Positions 1-13,082 of a stretch of DNA of 52,094 nucleotides are shown here, in pieces; positions within the stretch are counted from its first letter, which is position 1; each line of letters begins with the position of its first letter. The position numbers and the translations under genes were made by a program. Below the pieces are notes generated by a model. That model searched no databases. It was given only the letters and a program-made list of their open reading frames with translations, and was not told the DNA's origin. Origin of the DNA: Ettlia oleoabundans (taxonomy: Eukaryota > Chlorophyta > Chlorophyceae > Chlamydomonadales); assembly GCA_019693395.1 (NCBI GenBank), contig JAAMXP010002444.1, positions 1-52,094 on the forward strand, given 5' to 3'.

Positions 1-3000
1 TACCCACCCACCCTTACCAAGATGTCACACAGAGCAGTTCAGGATCTCACCTGCAGGTCATAGCTCTCTGCAATGACGCCTTTGAGCTGCAGGCTGTCAA
101 AGCTGGCAACCCCTTGAGACGCCAGCACCTCCTGACCCTTGGAGCTCAACACGGCATCGCTGCTGGAGTTGACTGCGGCAGGAAGGGGGGGAGAGACGCG
201 CGGGATGATGGACATAGGCACCAGTTCTTGATGCACTGCAACATCACCCGTAAGAGCAGGGCGAGGCAGCCAGTAGCCACCCGCTGAAGGGCAGGGCGGC
301 GGGCGGGCAGCCACACGAAATGTGCAAGTCGCAGAAGCAGGGCCAGCACATGCAAAGTTGGCACGGCCCCACGTCAGCCCCACAAGCAGCACTCCTGAGC
401 CGGCTAGCTAGGCTGACCTTGCCAGAACCCAGTACTTTGTTTTGTAATCAACGGGGCACATTTGTGTGAAACCTGTTGGTGACACATCCGTGTGACACCT
501 CAGCATGGCCTGCCTCACCTGACACAGAGCAGATGCCACGTGTGGTGGCTGCCACAGAGCCATAGAAGTCCAACAGCTTGACCTCAAAGGGTGGGAAGTT
601 ACGGTTGGTCTGCACAAGGTAGGGCGGCTGGCCGCCTGCGGGGGGACAGACAGGCGCTTGCAGTAGATGAGTAACACCGCAGCTGTAAAGGTAAGCCACG
701 GGTGATCATCGTGTCAGCCACAGCATGAGGGTGGAGAAGTGCTCTGCCCTGTTGGCGTTTTGCTACCCGCTGCAGTCGATAGGATGCACTGCTTCAGCAT
801 AAAACAGCTGCCCCTCACTGCTGCCCTGTACTGCCTTCCAGTCTGATGTAGCCACCACGCTGCAATGCCTCACCATATTGCATCTCCAGCGCTTCCGTGG
901 CAAACTGGGTGCTCCCGTTTGCCGGTTGCACATCACAGGCATCACACACCAATGAGGCAGCTGGAGACTTGCTGCGGAGCCTGCAGGCAGGCAAACGCAC
1001 CAGCAGCAATGTCAAGCCAGGGGGCCAGCGGCAGCGGGGGACACCACGATCGACCCGGGGGAAAAAAGCAAACCATGACAACACTCGTGATTCTATGCTG
1101 CATGCATTTCTAACATCGGGAACAGTCCGGCGGTTATGCTCAGCTCACCAGTAAGCAGCGGGGCCTGCGCCCTGTGCATTGTTACTGGAAAGCATCAGGT
1201 TGGACAGCACTGCACCCTGGCTGAGATCAGCAGCGACGGAGAGCCCGCCTCCAAAGAATCCCGTGTTGCCTAACAGCTGGCTGGTGATTAGGGTGAAGTT
1301 GGGATGCCCCAGGTGTAGGCCGCCTCCGGCCCCTTGAAGATCCAGGCTCACTGCGTTGCCCGCAAACAGCGATTCGCTGCAGGGAGGCTAGGCAGGGAAG
1401 GGAGACAGGCAGGTGATGAGCATGGTGCTGGGCTGGGGCCTTGGAGGCGGGTGGGAAGGCAGGCAGGCTGACAAGAAGCTGAATAGGCACGGATTTGCCA
1501 TTGGGAAATCGATTGCATGCCTCTGGGATCAGGGTGGATGAGCAAACACGCAGGAGTGCATGCAGTCACGGGCTGGCGTCGGGCTGCCATGTGCCTTCCA
1601 GCCCCACCCCACCCCACTGTCACCATACCCCACCACCAGATGGACAGACAACCTTGACGGGTAGCCCTGGAAACAGCCCAGCAACACCATCGTACCTTAT
1701 CTCCAGGCTGCTTTCCAAGCCTGAGCCAGCAAAGTAGAGACCGCCACCTGCCATCACAGCGGAGTTGCCGCTCACATTCAGCCCGGCCAGCTGCGCCGTG
1801 ATGGGGCTACAACCGCCGCTGGTGCTGCTGCACCTCTCATCCAGCGCAATGGCACCCCCCACACCGTCAGACAGGTCGCCACCTACTGCTGCGTTGCCCA
1901 GCAGCTCCACGGTCTGCAGGGCAGCAGAGGGCCTGATGGGTGACGGCAGGCGCAGCACCTCAACTGCACCCACAGCACCGACGGCCGCATGCACTTGCAG
2001 GCTAGGCAGCCCTAAGCTGGGGAGGGGCCTAACAAATAAGCACTGGCATGCACTGCCTCAGCAGCAATGCAACGATAGAACATCCCGCGTACGGCAGGGG
2101 ACTTTTTTGGTTGCAGCATTGCGGGGGCCATGGCCCAAGCCAAACTCAATTTTAGCTAACAACACATTCCAAGGGGCTTGGGCCCACTGATTTAGCTACT
2201 CACGTTCATTTGCAGGCTGCCTGCTGCCACATGCACGGCACCACCTCGGTCGGCCGCTTGGTTGCCAACAAAGCTCACTGTGTTTAGATTTACAGTGGCA
2301 TACGCAACTTCGCTCTCATTAGCTGCACACTGGTCGGCGCTTGTGCCACGGAAGGGCTCCACGCCGACGAATATGCCGCCACCTCCCTGCACGAAGGGGC
2401 CACACAGGCAGGGGCCGTCACCACTGGCATCAGTCACAAGCTCACACTGCTAATATCATGAGTTTTTTAGTTCCGTACGATTGGTACATTTCTTACGGAG
2501 ATTGCGTGCTCTTCTTGACGTTACCGAGAACGGTGCATATAAGCCCACCAGCCCCCCGCCAGCCATGTGCAGCTCTCCCTGTCAGCAAGCGCAGCTACCG
2601 GCGACTCACCAATGGTCCACTGGATGAGCATGAGGCAGCGCCATTGGCAGCAAAGACCGACTGCGATACATCCAGGAAGGCGCCGTCGCCAACGGCAATC
2701 CCCGCCCCATAACCAGAGGCGCTGTTTTTAATGAACTCAGAGCCCACCACAACCAGGCTGCAGGCAGGAGGGCAGAGGGAACGGTGCAGTGCGGCAGAGG
2801 GTAAGTTGGGGAAGAATTGAACTGTCGAGCAAGCCACTACTGCTGCTACCAGTATACCCAAACGCAGCAGCACAGCAGCCTGACACTGTCAACTGATAAT
2901 GCAGTTCAGGAACACAGCCGCACACTCCAGGGAGGCGGGTAGGAAGGCAGGCTGGCAGCGAGAGGCGGGTGCAACTCACGGGCAGGGCCCTTCGGCAAAA

Positions 3001-6000
3001 AAGCCTCCCCCTGATGCGGCGCTGTTGTTCTGCAGCCGTGAGCCGTAGATTTGCACCGGGGCAGCCGACTGGCACCAGCCGCCGCCGCCCTTAGCCGCCG
3101 CCACATTGTTTAAGATGGTGACGTTCACAAGAGCTGCCAGATCAGCAGATTCTATGTTGAAGGCGGCCCCGCGGTCGGTCGCAATGTTGCCTTCGATCAG
3201 AGTGTCCTGCAGCAGAGAAGGCAGCAGCAGCAACGGCGGGGTACCTAAGCGGGGAACTATGGCAGGGGGAGCAGTGGCGGGAGAGATCGTGCGTTGCAGC
3301 GTGCAAGCAGCGTTCAACGGACAGACACATAACATGTCGCATGAGATGCCACATGAGTTTGAGGCCAAGCACTGCACCTGCCCCCTGGCAGCTGACACAA
3401 CCTCGGGTTCCGCTGCCGCTGTCTTTGCAAGCATAGCCAGTTGCAGCGGGGGATAGCACAGCAGGCTCAGCAGGCAGCAGGCGCGGCATAGCTTGGCGCG
3501 ACTTACATTCACAGACACGATGGTCGGCACCATGATGTTAGTCTCGTTCATGCGCATTGCGTTCAGTCCTCCCCCAAAGTTTGCCCTATTGCCGATGAGC
3601 TCGCATTCCTTCAGCAGGGCCACCGCTGAGAAGAGCGAGACGCCGCCACCGCCACCCCACTCAGCGGCGTTGCCAGCGTGGCGGGTGCGGGTCGCATTAT
3701 ACTGCCCGTACTGCACGAGCACGCCGCCACCGTACACGCTCGCAGTGTTCTGCAAGCATCCAGGCAGGCATGCAGAAGGCAGACGGTCGAATAGCCATGC
3801 CAGTGCTTGACCCAGCGATGCAATGCGATTGGAAAAAACACTGCCTGAGCCATGCACATCTGCATTGAACCTATGTCACTGGCATAGCGCTGCCGCCAAT
3901 GCAGGGCCAGCAAGGCAGGCATGCGGCGAACACATAGTTGCTCCCAACACCCCAGAGGATATCCTGCGGCCCACTGCCGCAACCAAGCAACAAATCAAAA
4001 ACTGCCACCTCTCACGTTCAAAACTTCCGAGTCCACTATGGTGAGGTTGGAGCCCCACACAAGTATGGCACCAGCAAAGCTTCCTGACTTGTTATCCAGC
4101 ACCCGCACCCGCTCAAGCCGCACTTCTGCCGCCAACTGGGCTGAAATGGCACCGGCTGAGAACCCCACAGACCCTTCAGATGGCAAGGGTGGAAGAACAA
4201 AAGGACCACATTGTTAAGAACGGTGCAAGCTTGACGAGGAAGGCAAGCTCAGGGTTTCTGGGCAAGGTGGGGTTGTAACTTGCACGGGGCGACGGCAGCA
4301 GAGCCCACAAAGCATGTGCCTGTCTTTCGGCTGCCGCAAGACCTGTTGATTGCGTCATGTATACACTCGCATTGCGCAGTTTGCAGTGAGCTGGTAGAGA
4401 TACGTACCGCCTTGCACCAAAGTGTCTTGCACGATCGAGGGCTTGGTGTTGATCAAATAAAGCGCGCCGCCCTGGCCGGTGCCAGCGGCACCATCATTGC
4501 GCAAGAACTCGCAGCCTTGCACCTCGATGCTTCCCTCGCTAACATGTATGGCTCCTCCATAGTTTGCATGGTTGTCCAGGAAACGGCAGCCCTGGAAGAG
4601 CGGAGCTGCGGCTGCGCCGGACACATACACCGCGCCGCCGTTGCCAGGCAGGGTGGGATCCCGCGAGCCGCACTGCTGGAACACGCAGCTGGAGAAGGTG
4701 GGGGAACCATCAGTGATGGTGACACAGCCTCCCTGTGGGGATGTGCCGTTGGCAATTTTGAAACCTGCAGCGGTGCACAGGTGGGCGGCGGATCAAGAAA
4801 GAAAGGGTGGCGCCCCGAAAGCGCGCGCTGAAGTGCTGGTCTGGCGCCTGCTTGCTATCGCATGTGTCCTTTCATGTAGGCCCAAGTATGAAGTGTGTTA
4901 GTGAACTATGCTTTGACCTGGCTTAGGGCATTATTCTTTGACCTGGTGGGGGAGCAGGTTTGACCAGGGCTACAGTGACCCACTGCAGCGTCCCCACCTG
5001 AGACCTCCGTGCCCCGCCCCTCTGCCGCCGTAAACAGGAAGGCGCGGCAGGTGGGAGACCCTTGGCAGTCAATGACAGTTGCCTCCGGACCCGCTGCTGC
5101 CAACAGGGTGATATTCTTGCCACCAAAGGTGAGGTTGGTGTTGCCAAGACCCTGGTAGGGCGACCCATCTGCAGCAGGCAGGTCGGGGTTACGGCAGCGA
5201 CAGTTGACGCCTTGCGACGTTGAGATCACCCCGTGTAAGCCCCTCGGCAGCAGTCCGGCCGCACCTGGCAGGACTATCACGGTGGATCCTGGCGTTGCAG
5301 CATCGATGGCTCCCTGTATCGTCGGCGTCTGGAGCAACTTGCGGCAGGGGCCGCTGCTGCAAGGCCGGCTTGACAAGACGACATTCCCTGCATTGCCGAA
5401 CCAGTATGGACATGCGATCGCGGTCAGGGTTAAGTTATCCGGTTGGCGACAAAAGTGAGCTGGCATGCCATCAGCAAGCGCCGGCGCCAGGATTTGTCCA
5501 TGTTTCAGACCATTCCTTTCTGCTGGTCAGTCCATGGTCTTACCGGCGGTGGCAACGGGTTGGGAGGGTCGGGTGGCCGCCAGCACCGTGCCATCAGCAG
5601 CCAAAGCCAAGATGCGGTAGAAGGAGTGAGTCACACCAGGGCTGCCGTCCACCGCTTTGAGGGTGCCTAGCGTTCCATCCGTCTGGATCTCTAGGCTCAG
5701 CAGGCCAGTCAGGTATCCTTCTTGTCCCAATCCAGGCATCAAGGCGTTTGGCCAGCGCTGGATGGCGTAGGCTGCCGCTGCTGATGAGCTGCCGTCCACA
5801 GGCAGCGCCCGCCACACAAGCTGCAGGGGAGAGCGTGGGGCAGCACGCAGGGGTGAGTGCACAGGGCCAATAAAGTGAGTGACTATTTATTATATTATAC
5901 AGACTGGTGGAGAAGTTTGCATGCTGCCGCTGCCAGCAAGAGTTGCTACGTGTTCAAGCTAGCGGCACCACATGCCTCAGCCGACTGGCTGTCCTCGGCC

Positions 6001-6176
6001 AGCAGGGCATAGTGCCAAAAGCCGGGAATAGTGTCCAGCGCGCTGTCGATTATCCCGGCCGCAGCAGATCCCGTTGCTCTGACCGTTGGGGCAAAGGGTG
6101 CCACAGCCGCTGACAACAGCATCAGGCATTGCAGGGCACTGGCTGCAGGGACGACGGGGCTGCCTCGAACCCCCAT
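1..6176 (-). CDS. Secreted right-handed beta-helix (polymorphic-membrane-protein-like repeat) protein, 3' end off the window
   Basis: Probably an extracellular or surface beta-helix protein of unknown ligand. Exons read on the minus strand: 6176-5976 (signal peptide with hydrophobic core ALQCLMLLSAAV; its donor is uncertain and would be GC), 5820-5544, 5459-4998, 4764-4408, 4173-4016, 3749-3507, 3206-2980, 2757-2610, 2446-2204, about 2011-1696 (5' boundary uncertain), 1376-1149, 980-874, 635-519 and 172-51, which ends at a donor, so the gene continues past base 1. Elsewhere the phases join cleanly. The second exon (LVWRALPVDG onward) resembles a fibronectin-III-like strand set. From about 5400 the protein repeats GGA[IV]-x-V and N-x-A-x-x-G-G-G turns typical of chlamydial Pmp-type parallel beta-helices (GGAVYV, GGAIHV, GGALYL, GNRANFGGG, NNSAASGGG). 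Residues after 635 (VQTNRNFPPFEV) look like a beta-sandwich that follows the helix in algal homologues. No catalytic motif is seen. The family is a confident call; function is unknown. Confidence 0.75.
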
Positions 6177-6708
6177 TCGCGATGGTTTTTATGCTCTCAA
6201 CAGCGCATCAGGGCTATCAGCAAGTCTTCGGCAAAATCTGGGGCACCGCGGGGGGTTGCTGAAGCAATGCCAAAGATGCCGGCGAGAAGCGGTTTCGGCT
6301 GTTTCCACCGCCACCCGATTGCGTTGTAAATACTGCCCACTGCAGGACTACAGTAGCGAGCGCGCAACTTCCGTTGCGCAACGGACACGGATGCGCTGTA
6401 AGCGGTGAGGTCAACCTGCCAGGCTGGCACAAGCAGCCCAGTGGGCAGAAGGGCAGAGGCAGACGCCACCACACGGGCCTCGCATCCCAACTGAAGAGTC
6501 GCATGTTGCTAAACAGGTGTGATTAGAGTGCTACTGGCACCAAGGAAAGGATATGGGTTTGGTCAAAGCAACCCCAAGCATTCCTGCATCAATGCTATTG
6601 CCAGCCATGGGACCAGCTTCCGCCAGCCGCGCCGGCCATAAGTGCAAGGCAGGAACGCTGAAAGATGAGCACCATAAGGGGCCAAACTGTAATGGGACGG
6701 AAATTGGC
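6177..6708. other. Intergenic, 5' flank of the beta-helix gene and 3' flank of the 5'-nucleotidase
   Basis: Tandem minus-strand neighbours are separated by 532 bases. Short open frames exist on both strands, but none has recognisable protein character or sensible splice sites. I see no minus-strand TGTAA poly(A) signal (TTACA on the plus strand) here, so the 3' end of the nucleotidase transcript is not placed. Nothing else is supported. Confidence 0.5.
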
Positions 6709-9700
6709 CTAAGACTGAACCATTCCTGCTGCGCTGTTGCCAGCGCTGTTGGGCTGGCCATTAATGTCCGGCCCGCCGCCTACTCTTTTTATGCGTCCAT
6801 CTACCACAGGTGCGATCTCCCACCGCCCTGTTGCAGGGTGTTTGCGACCGATGTGGCTTACTCCCTCTCGCTGCAAGCGCTGGTGCTGCTTCGCTGAATA
6901 ACTCTCGCTCTTGTTGAGCAACCTCTCTGCGGCACGCCGCCAGGCTGGTAGCTGCCCTGTGTTCTCCACCTGCGAACGGGGCCATAAGGGCAGGGAAGTT
7001 GAACCAATGGTACCATGATCAGGCTACGAACAACCAACAGCACTGTAGCAAAGCGAGCCCTTGGTATCCACACCCTAAGCTGCCACTTGCTCTTAGTCAA
7101 TCCCTTCCTAGAGTCCGGATGCAAAGCTGCCAATGCATGTCACTGTTAGCAGAAGAAGCAGAAGCAGCGCACTCACGTAGCAGTTGATGGTGCGCAGCAA
7201 CAGGAAGTGGCTGACAATGACGCAAGGCAGCATAGGGGTTGCATCGCAGTCTCTAATCACTTGCGAGCCCTCAAGCGCATCGTAGCCTGCACTGACAGGG
7301 AAGGGGCCAAGCAGTGCTAGCTTGATTGATGGCACAGGTGGGCACCAACAAAACAGGACTGGCTGGGTGGGGTGTGGGCCTAGAGGCGCATCTGAAGCCG
7401 CACAGGCATCAAAGGTAAGCAAGGTAGAGGAAGCAGCTGGGGAAAGCGGGAGGGACAGAGGCACAGCATACGCACCATCCTTTCCATCTGCCAGGTACTG
7501 CTTGGTGGCCAGGCTGTATCGCTTCTCTGCACAAAGCGCAGCGGCAGCCATCAAGATTGTCATGTGCTGGAAACACACGCGGCGACTTTCAATCCTGTAC
7601 CCTTGTAGATTGACGTAACCATGCAGTCGGCTGATTGCCTTATGCCCTTGGAAATCGTACCTGGCTGTAGAGGTTGGGATCCCACCATTACACTGCCTGC
7701 CACAATACGGTGGCCAGGCGGTTTTGAGGGGTCGAAAGCAAACCGGATGCCGGACACCTACAAAGGGCACAGAAGAGGGCCACGGTCTTTGGAAGAAAGA
7801 AAGTATGAAACCGTGACGGCAGAACAGAGGACCATACCCGCAGCAAGCTGGGTGCTGTTCTTTGTTGATAACACCTGCGGAAAGCGCCCCTCGTGCTTTG
7901 GCCACATAGACACGCCGTTCTCCAAAGCCTCAAGCAGCTTGGAGCCTGCAAGTACGGGGAAACCCATGGCATGCACCATGGGGAGAGGGGGGTGAGGCAG
8001 GTTGGCACTCAACCATGTTGCTAATGCACCAAACCACGGTGGCCATGAAACACAACTTGGGCCAATGACACGATGGGGGAGAGCCGCGTTTGTGGCCTGT
8101 GATGCTCCTATTCTCAGGAGATAAAGTGGGCCAATGCGCCATGCTGCCAAGCATCTGTAGCTATAAAGATTGCTGTAGGAGGCAGGAGCTCACCCGTCAC
8201 CTCAATCACCACTGTTCCATCCAGCATGGGAAGAATAGCAAGCAGATCTCGATGCGTCAGCTGCCCAGCAGGGTGAACCCGGTCTGCAGAACAAAAGCAG
8301 GCATCGATGCTTAGCAACATGTACAGAGGGGCTGGAAGGGGCATCGCTTTTGATATTGCTAGCTGCGGCTGTTTGGCACAAGGGTTTGCTCCGACATCGG
8401 CCAGATCATTTGTGTCAATGCCAGCCGAACCCTTGGTGATGCGAGCTTACCATGACACATCCTCTGCCTCCGACCCCCGTCTCCACCCTCTTCATTACGA
8501 AATGACACTGCCCAGCCCACCTGATCGCAGCGTACCGCCGTTGAGCAGCGCTGCGTCGCAGCGGCAGGCCTGGCGCCACACGTCGCACATGAAATTGCCA
8601 AGGTTAGACTCCCCGGTGCGAACCCTGCAAGTCACGTGCCAAAATCCCATACAGGGCAAATAAGCAAGGGAGTAAAAGGCGCATTTGGCTTGCAGGCATG
8701 GCAGATCAGCACCGATTCCGACTCCAATCCAACAGCTGGGTTTCAGGCAAGGCTGGTAGAGGGCAGAGCAGATGCACGCAGGTACGCACGAGGCGAAGCG
8801 GCCATCAAGATCTGTGGCTGTTGAGCCAACCACCACATCCAAGCGCTCGCCCATTTGCAGCCTGTACTTCTGTACGGGCACGGCAGGCACAGCAGGGAGG
8901 GGGCGGGGGCGCAAGAAGAATTGCTTGCTGTGCAAGGCGAGTGTATAAACTAGGATGAAAGCGGGGTGATGCTGCCAATGCAGCGTCTCGACCCGCGGTA
9001 CTGGTGCAACTGCCCCATACACAAACCACAGTCTGCAAGACCATGTAGGCATAGCGAAACAAACACACCTCCACAATAGCTGCCACCTCAGCGCTCTCTG
9101 CAACATCAGCAGTGATGCTGTGCCGCGCACAGCGCACAGTAACGGTGGTCCCGGCGCCCCCTTGGCTGCTGCCGCCCCCAGCTGGCCGCGTGGTCACCAG
9201 GCTGGTCGCCTGGGTAGCTTCCTCAGGTGGGGGTGCCGCTGAAGCTGAGGCAGCTGCTGCCGCTTGCCGCGAGTCGGTTCCATTCATTGCTGGCCTCACC
9301 GCAGCACCTGCCAACTCAGGGGCACCAGCAGAGCCTGCCCCTGGCACTAACGTCGGCACTGGGCTTGCGCCTGCTTCTGCTGCATTGGCCGGCGCTGCTG
9401 TTGCTGCTGCTGCCGCTGCATGCGGTGTGCTTGGGCTTAGCGTGATCTGAATCTCAGTGAGGTACCGGAAGTCTGTCCCGCTCTTGACAACAGCCGTGCC
9501 GTGGGGCTGCAGCGTGACAGGCAGGGCCCAGCAAACGGACAACCTATTGAAGTGGCATTGGGGGAGTGACTTTTCAACCATTGGTCTTGCCAACCCATCC
9601 AATTCCCGAACCTACCCATCCAATCACCTGGGTATGCACCCAGAGAAGGCATCCACCTCCTCACCCCCGGAAAGACACCCAGCCACCCAACCCGCCACAT

Positions 9701-11398
9701 GCCAACCCACCCACCTCGCTTCGCACAAGGAAGCAGTCGTGATCATGGCCCCCCAGCACCAGATCAATGCCAGGTGCTTCACCAGCCAGCCGCAAATCGT
9801 TTGGCAGCCGCATGTGCGTCAGCGCCACCACGACCTCTGCCCCCTGTGCCTGCCGCAGGGTAGAGCAGGCAGGAACAGCCACGTAGGGAGAGGTAGGCAC
9901 GAAGCGTCGGGAGATCTCATTTTGGGACTTTCCAGGCAAATTGAGGTCGCTCCAGGCACTCCATACCAGCGCAGCCTGCTACACTGGAGGCCCCTCTAGA
10001 TTTGCAGCAGCTCACCCGCAACTCTGCCGCCAGCCGTTGCCCCTCCGCCACGAAATCTAGGTAGCGCACTTCATCAGGTTCTACGCTGCCCAGAGTTTCC
10101 AGCCACTCATATTCCACGAGGCCTGCAGGGTGGAGGTTGCAGGCAAATCATTCGGGATACATTGACGGCGAAGATGTTGGACAAGCAGGGTTGCGAGTGG
10201 CGGCAGCAGGTGCTGGCAGGTTGCAACAACAGCGGGCACACACCTCGCTAGCTGGACAGCCAATGGGACAAGATGCTTATGGGCTGCAAGCCTGCAGTCA
10301 GCTATGCCAATGGCATGCCTCCTGCCCACAAAACCTCAAATATGCCAACCGCGCACAGTTGCCACCATTTCCTACGCAACCTTGCTGCCTGCCTCCCAGT
10401 GGGCCTACATACACATGCGCAGACAATTCATGCACTACTTACTACCTCCTCAACTCACCAATCAGCCCAACCTTAACGCCTTGCCAGTCCAGTAATGCTG
10501 TGGGAGCTGCGCCACCCAGCGGCACCCCGCTTTCTGCCTCTAGTATGTTTGCCATCAGCCACGGGAAAGAACACTCAGCAGCGCGCACCTTAAAGTTTTC
10601 CACTCCATAATCTTCACAAAGGCGCAGAGGATGTCTATTTGCAGCAGGTGTAGCCATCAAAGAGCAGGGCAATAGTCACAGCATGCACAGCATGACGATT
10701 TGAGCAGCAAGAATTCCAGCTGCACTAAGCGGTCCACGTACCAAGATCATGATTTCCCACGCAAGCTGCCTTCACTCCGCAGCTGTTAAGGACCTCCACC
10801 ATTTGCTTGCCCTGCAGCCACAGTGGTTGCCGTAGGCTAGTGGCAAGCTACAACGGAGCCAGCGGTTGCTGAACTTATCGGCCGCACCCGCACCAACAAG
10901 CGGCAGCGCGGCGGCACAACAGACAAACAGTACACCGTAGAGGGGTGGCGTGGCCCTGAGCTGTCAGGCATGGACTAGGTCAGGCACAGCCATGGAATGA
11001 CTGCTTCACAGTGTGGCCATGCCTGTGTGATGGTCGACAGCATGCTTGGGTTGTAGGCATCCCCAGAGTGGAGCAATAGGGCGTTGGGACCAAAGCTCTT
11101 GATCTTGGCGGCCTGCGCACACCAGCAGTGCCGCTCATGGCACGTTTGCCCGCGCAGTTGGCTGGCAGCATGACACACAATTGCAGCAGCAGAAGATTTC
11201 CACTTGGGTAATGCTATAGCAGGATCAAACAGTAGAACCGTTCGCAGCGCTATCGCAGCAGGGCCGGCATCGGGGAGATGCTCAAGCCGCTGCACTCACC
11301 ATGCGGGCGGCTCCTCCCACTGGCTCAACTTTTCGTGCCTCAATCTCATAGCAGTCGTTGAAGTGCAGGATCGTTATTGTACGGGGCCCCGAAGACAT
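6709..11398 (-). CDS. 5'-nucleotidase-family metallophosphoesterase, cytosolic form
   Basis: Hydrolyses a phosphomonoester, probably a nucleotide, with a two-metal calcineurin-like domain followed by a 5'-nucleotidase C domain. Exons: 11398-11300, 11112-11023, 10811-10742, 10611-10459, 10122-10016, 9849-9715, 9506-9069, 8869-8790, 8624-8521, 8283-8194, 7945-7875, 7757-7661, 7526-7476, 7286-7177 and 6969-6709, giving 651 aa with all phases consistent. The metal-site motifs appear in order: LHFNDCYEIE at the very N-terminus, LLHSGDAYNPS, CVGNHDLDYG, ALTHM and GGHDHD. The C-domain shows RTGESNLGNF, LLNGGTLRSD, LEALENGVS, FAFDPSKPPG and KRYSLATKQYLA. The ATG opens directly onto the first metal-binding strand, so there is no signal peptide, unlike secreted UshA-type enzymes. 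Intron 2 appears to use a GC donor. A long Ala/Pro/Ser insertion interrupts the region between the two domains. The substrate cannot be read from sequence. Confidence 0.9.
9152..9438 (-). other. Low-complexity insertion in the 5'-nucleotidase-family protein
   Basis: About 95 codons rich in Ala, Pro, Ser, Gly and Thr sit between the strand ending TEIQITL and the strand TTVTVRCARHS inside one continuous exon (9506-9069). The frame stays open with no consensus intron needed. This is a disordered linker or insertion not expected in the compact family fold. Confidence 0.7.
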
Positions 11399-11892
11399 TT
11401 CTGAATGCTTTCAGCAAAGTATGATGGCTGCAGCGAGAATGGTGGATTCAATTCCTGTTGGCGGTGACGCGCCGGGCGGTAAAGGTGGCAGCGGCGTGGG
11501 AGAAGCCCTGCCGCGGTTTGTGATGGGATGTCCCCTAAAACGTGCTGTAAGTTAGCAGGAGAAATTTGTATGACGGTGCTTGCGGGAGCTCTTCTCTCAA
11601 CCGTGTCGGTTGCAGCACAAATTGTGAGCGAGTGTTTGGTCTCCAGCGATCCGGTAGCAGATGCACGGCCGCAGCGCTAATATACGCATATACAGCTCCA
11701 ATGAGCCAGAGGGGGGCACCTAGCGGCCTGCAGTACAGTGGTTTCCACAAAGAACCCTCGCCAGGCGCGTTTATTGTCATGTGCGGCTTGCCTGATACAC
11801 TGCGATGATTCATGCGTTACAGTTTTGCACTTGTTTGGCGTTGTTCAGGTGCCTCCTAGGCAGTCTGGCGTAAACCCGGTTTGGTGCCCTCA
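11399..11892. promoter_or_regulatory. Divergent promoter region between the 5'-nucleotidase-family gene and the SMR gene
   Basis: The two start codons face away from each other across 494 bases. There is an AT-rich patch (TAATATACGCATATAC, about 11677-11692) in an otherwise GC-rich stretch. No convincing coding sequence is seen. An in-frame TAG just upstream (11857-11859) supports the ATG at 11893 as the start of the SMR gene unless an upstream exon exists. Promoter activity is inferred from geometry only. Confidence 0.4.
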
Positions 11893-13047
11893 ATGTTCAG
11901 CCAAAACTTGCAGCATGGCGATGTGGCATTGATTCTTTCCTTGGAGGATCAGTTTCCCGAGCTCTCACCCGACCAGGTATGGTCCCCCTCGCTCGCGCCA
12001 GCTGCCTGTGCAAGAAAACGCAGAGCATTGAGTTCGCAGGCCGCCGACAGGACTGGGCATTGCTGCCGCGTGCGCAGGTGCTAGCAGCGCTGCAGCGTGC
12101 AGGCGGCACCCTTGAGGCGGCACGAGAGTTGTGTTCTGAGTTGGTCGCAATCGAGCAGCATGTCGCCAGCAGCAGCACAGCCGACCATACAGGCTCGCTT
12201 ACGCAGCTGCAAACCGTACGAAATCACAGGAAGTGGTGGCCAAAGTCGGAGTTTTGCCCCACCGTGCCGCCCGCGGCCCTCGCCCACGACCGCTTCGTTG
12301 CCAACAGCACCCGCAGTTCCTCAAGCAGTAGTGACAAGCAACACCGCCTGTTGGTGCCTCATCAGGTGCAGGCAGTGCTCAAGGAGGCCAGGGCTCCCAG
12401 CCCTTCCGCACAACCCGTCAAGCACCAGCACCAGCAGCCTCCCAAAACCATCATGCAACCCGCACTCGGTAGCATCAGGAACAGCGGCCGCCAGGTCGCA
12501 TCGAGGCAGTCGCCTGCCGCTTTGGCGCTTCGCCAACTGGCCGGCAGCGCAGCTGATGCTCCTTGTAGCACCAGCAGCAGCAGTGCCGGTAGCCCTGCCA
12601 GGCACCTGGGCAACATCCTGCAGCACGGCACAGCGGCACCAAGCACTCCTGGCAGTGGCATGGGCAGCACCACTGGCAGCGGCGGTGGCGCGCCCAGTGC
12701 AGCACAGCCCACAATATCGCCTCCCCCGCAGCAACAGCAACGCGAACGTCCTTCGCTGCATCCACACTACGCCGCCGTGTTCCTGACAGACAAGAGCCGG
12801 CAGCAGCTGGTGCAGCATGTGCCGCCCTTGCACGAGGTGGTCAGCGCTGACCACATGACCCTGGCCTATAAGCCAAGCCCAGAGGAGTGCATGCAACTGC
12901 CTCTGGGCCGGGAGGCCGCCCTGTTTGTGGTGGGTGTGGCCTCAGACTACCGCGCCCAGGCGGTAGCCGTGGAGCACCCCTCCTGGCTGCCTTTCTTGTC
13001 GGAGTCAACCCCACACGTCACAGTCTCAGGCACGTCTTGTTGGGAGC

Positions 13048-13082
<35 letters not shown>

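Noticed and set aside
7108..7905. Long minus-strand open frame of about 265 codons
   Set aside because: It is the 5'-nucleotidase gene read through its introns; only the segments between good splice sites match the family.
10459..10611. A possible micro-intron of about 15 bases within the exon encoding YGVENF and PWLMAN
   Set aside because: Splice-like dinucleotides are present, but 15 bases is too short for an intron and the frame is open and sensible without it.
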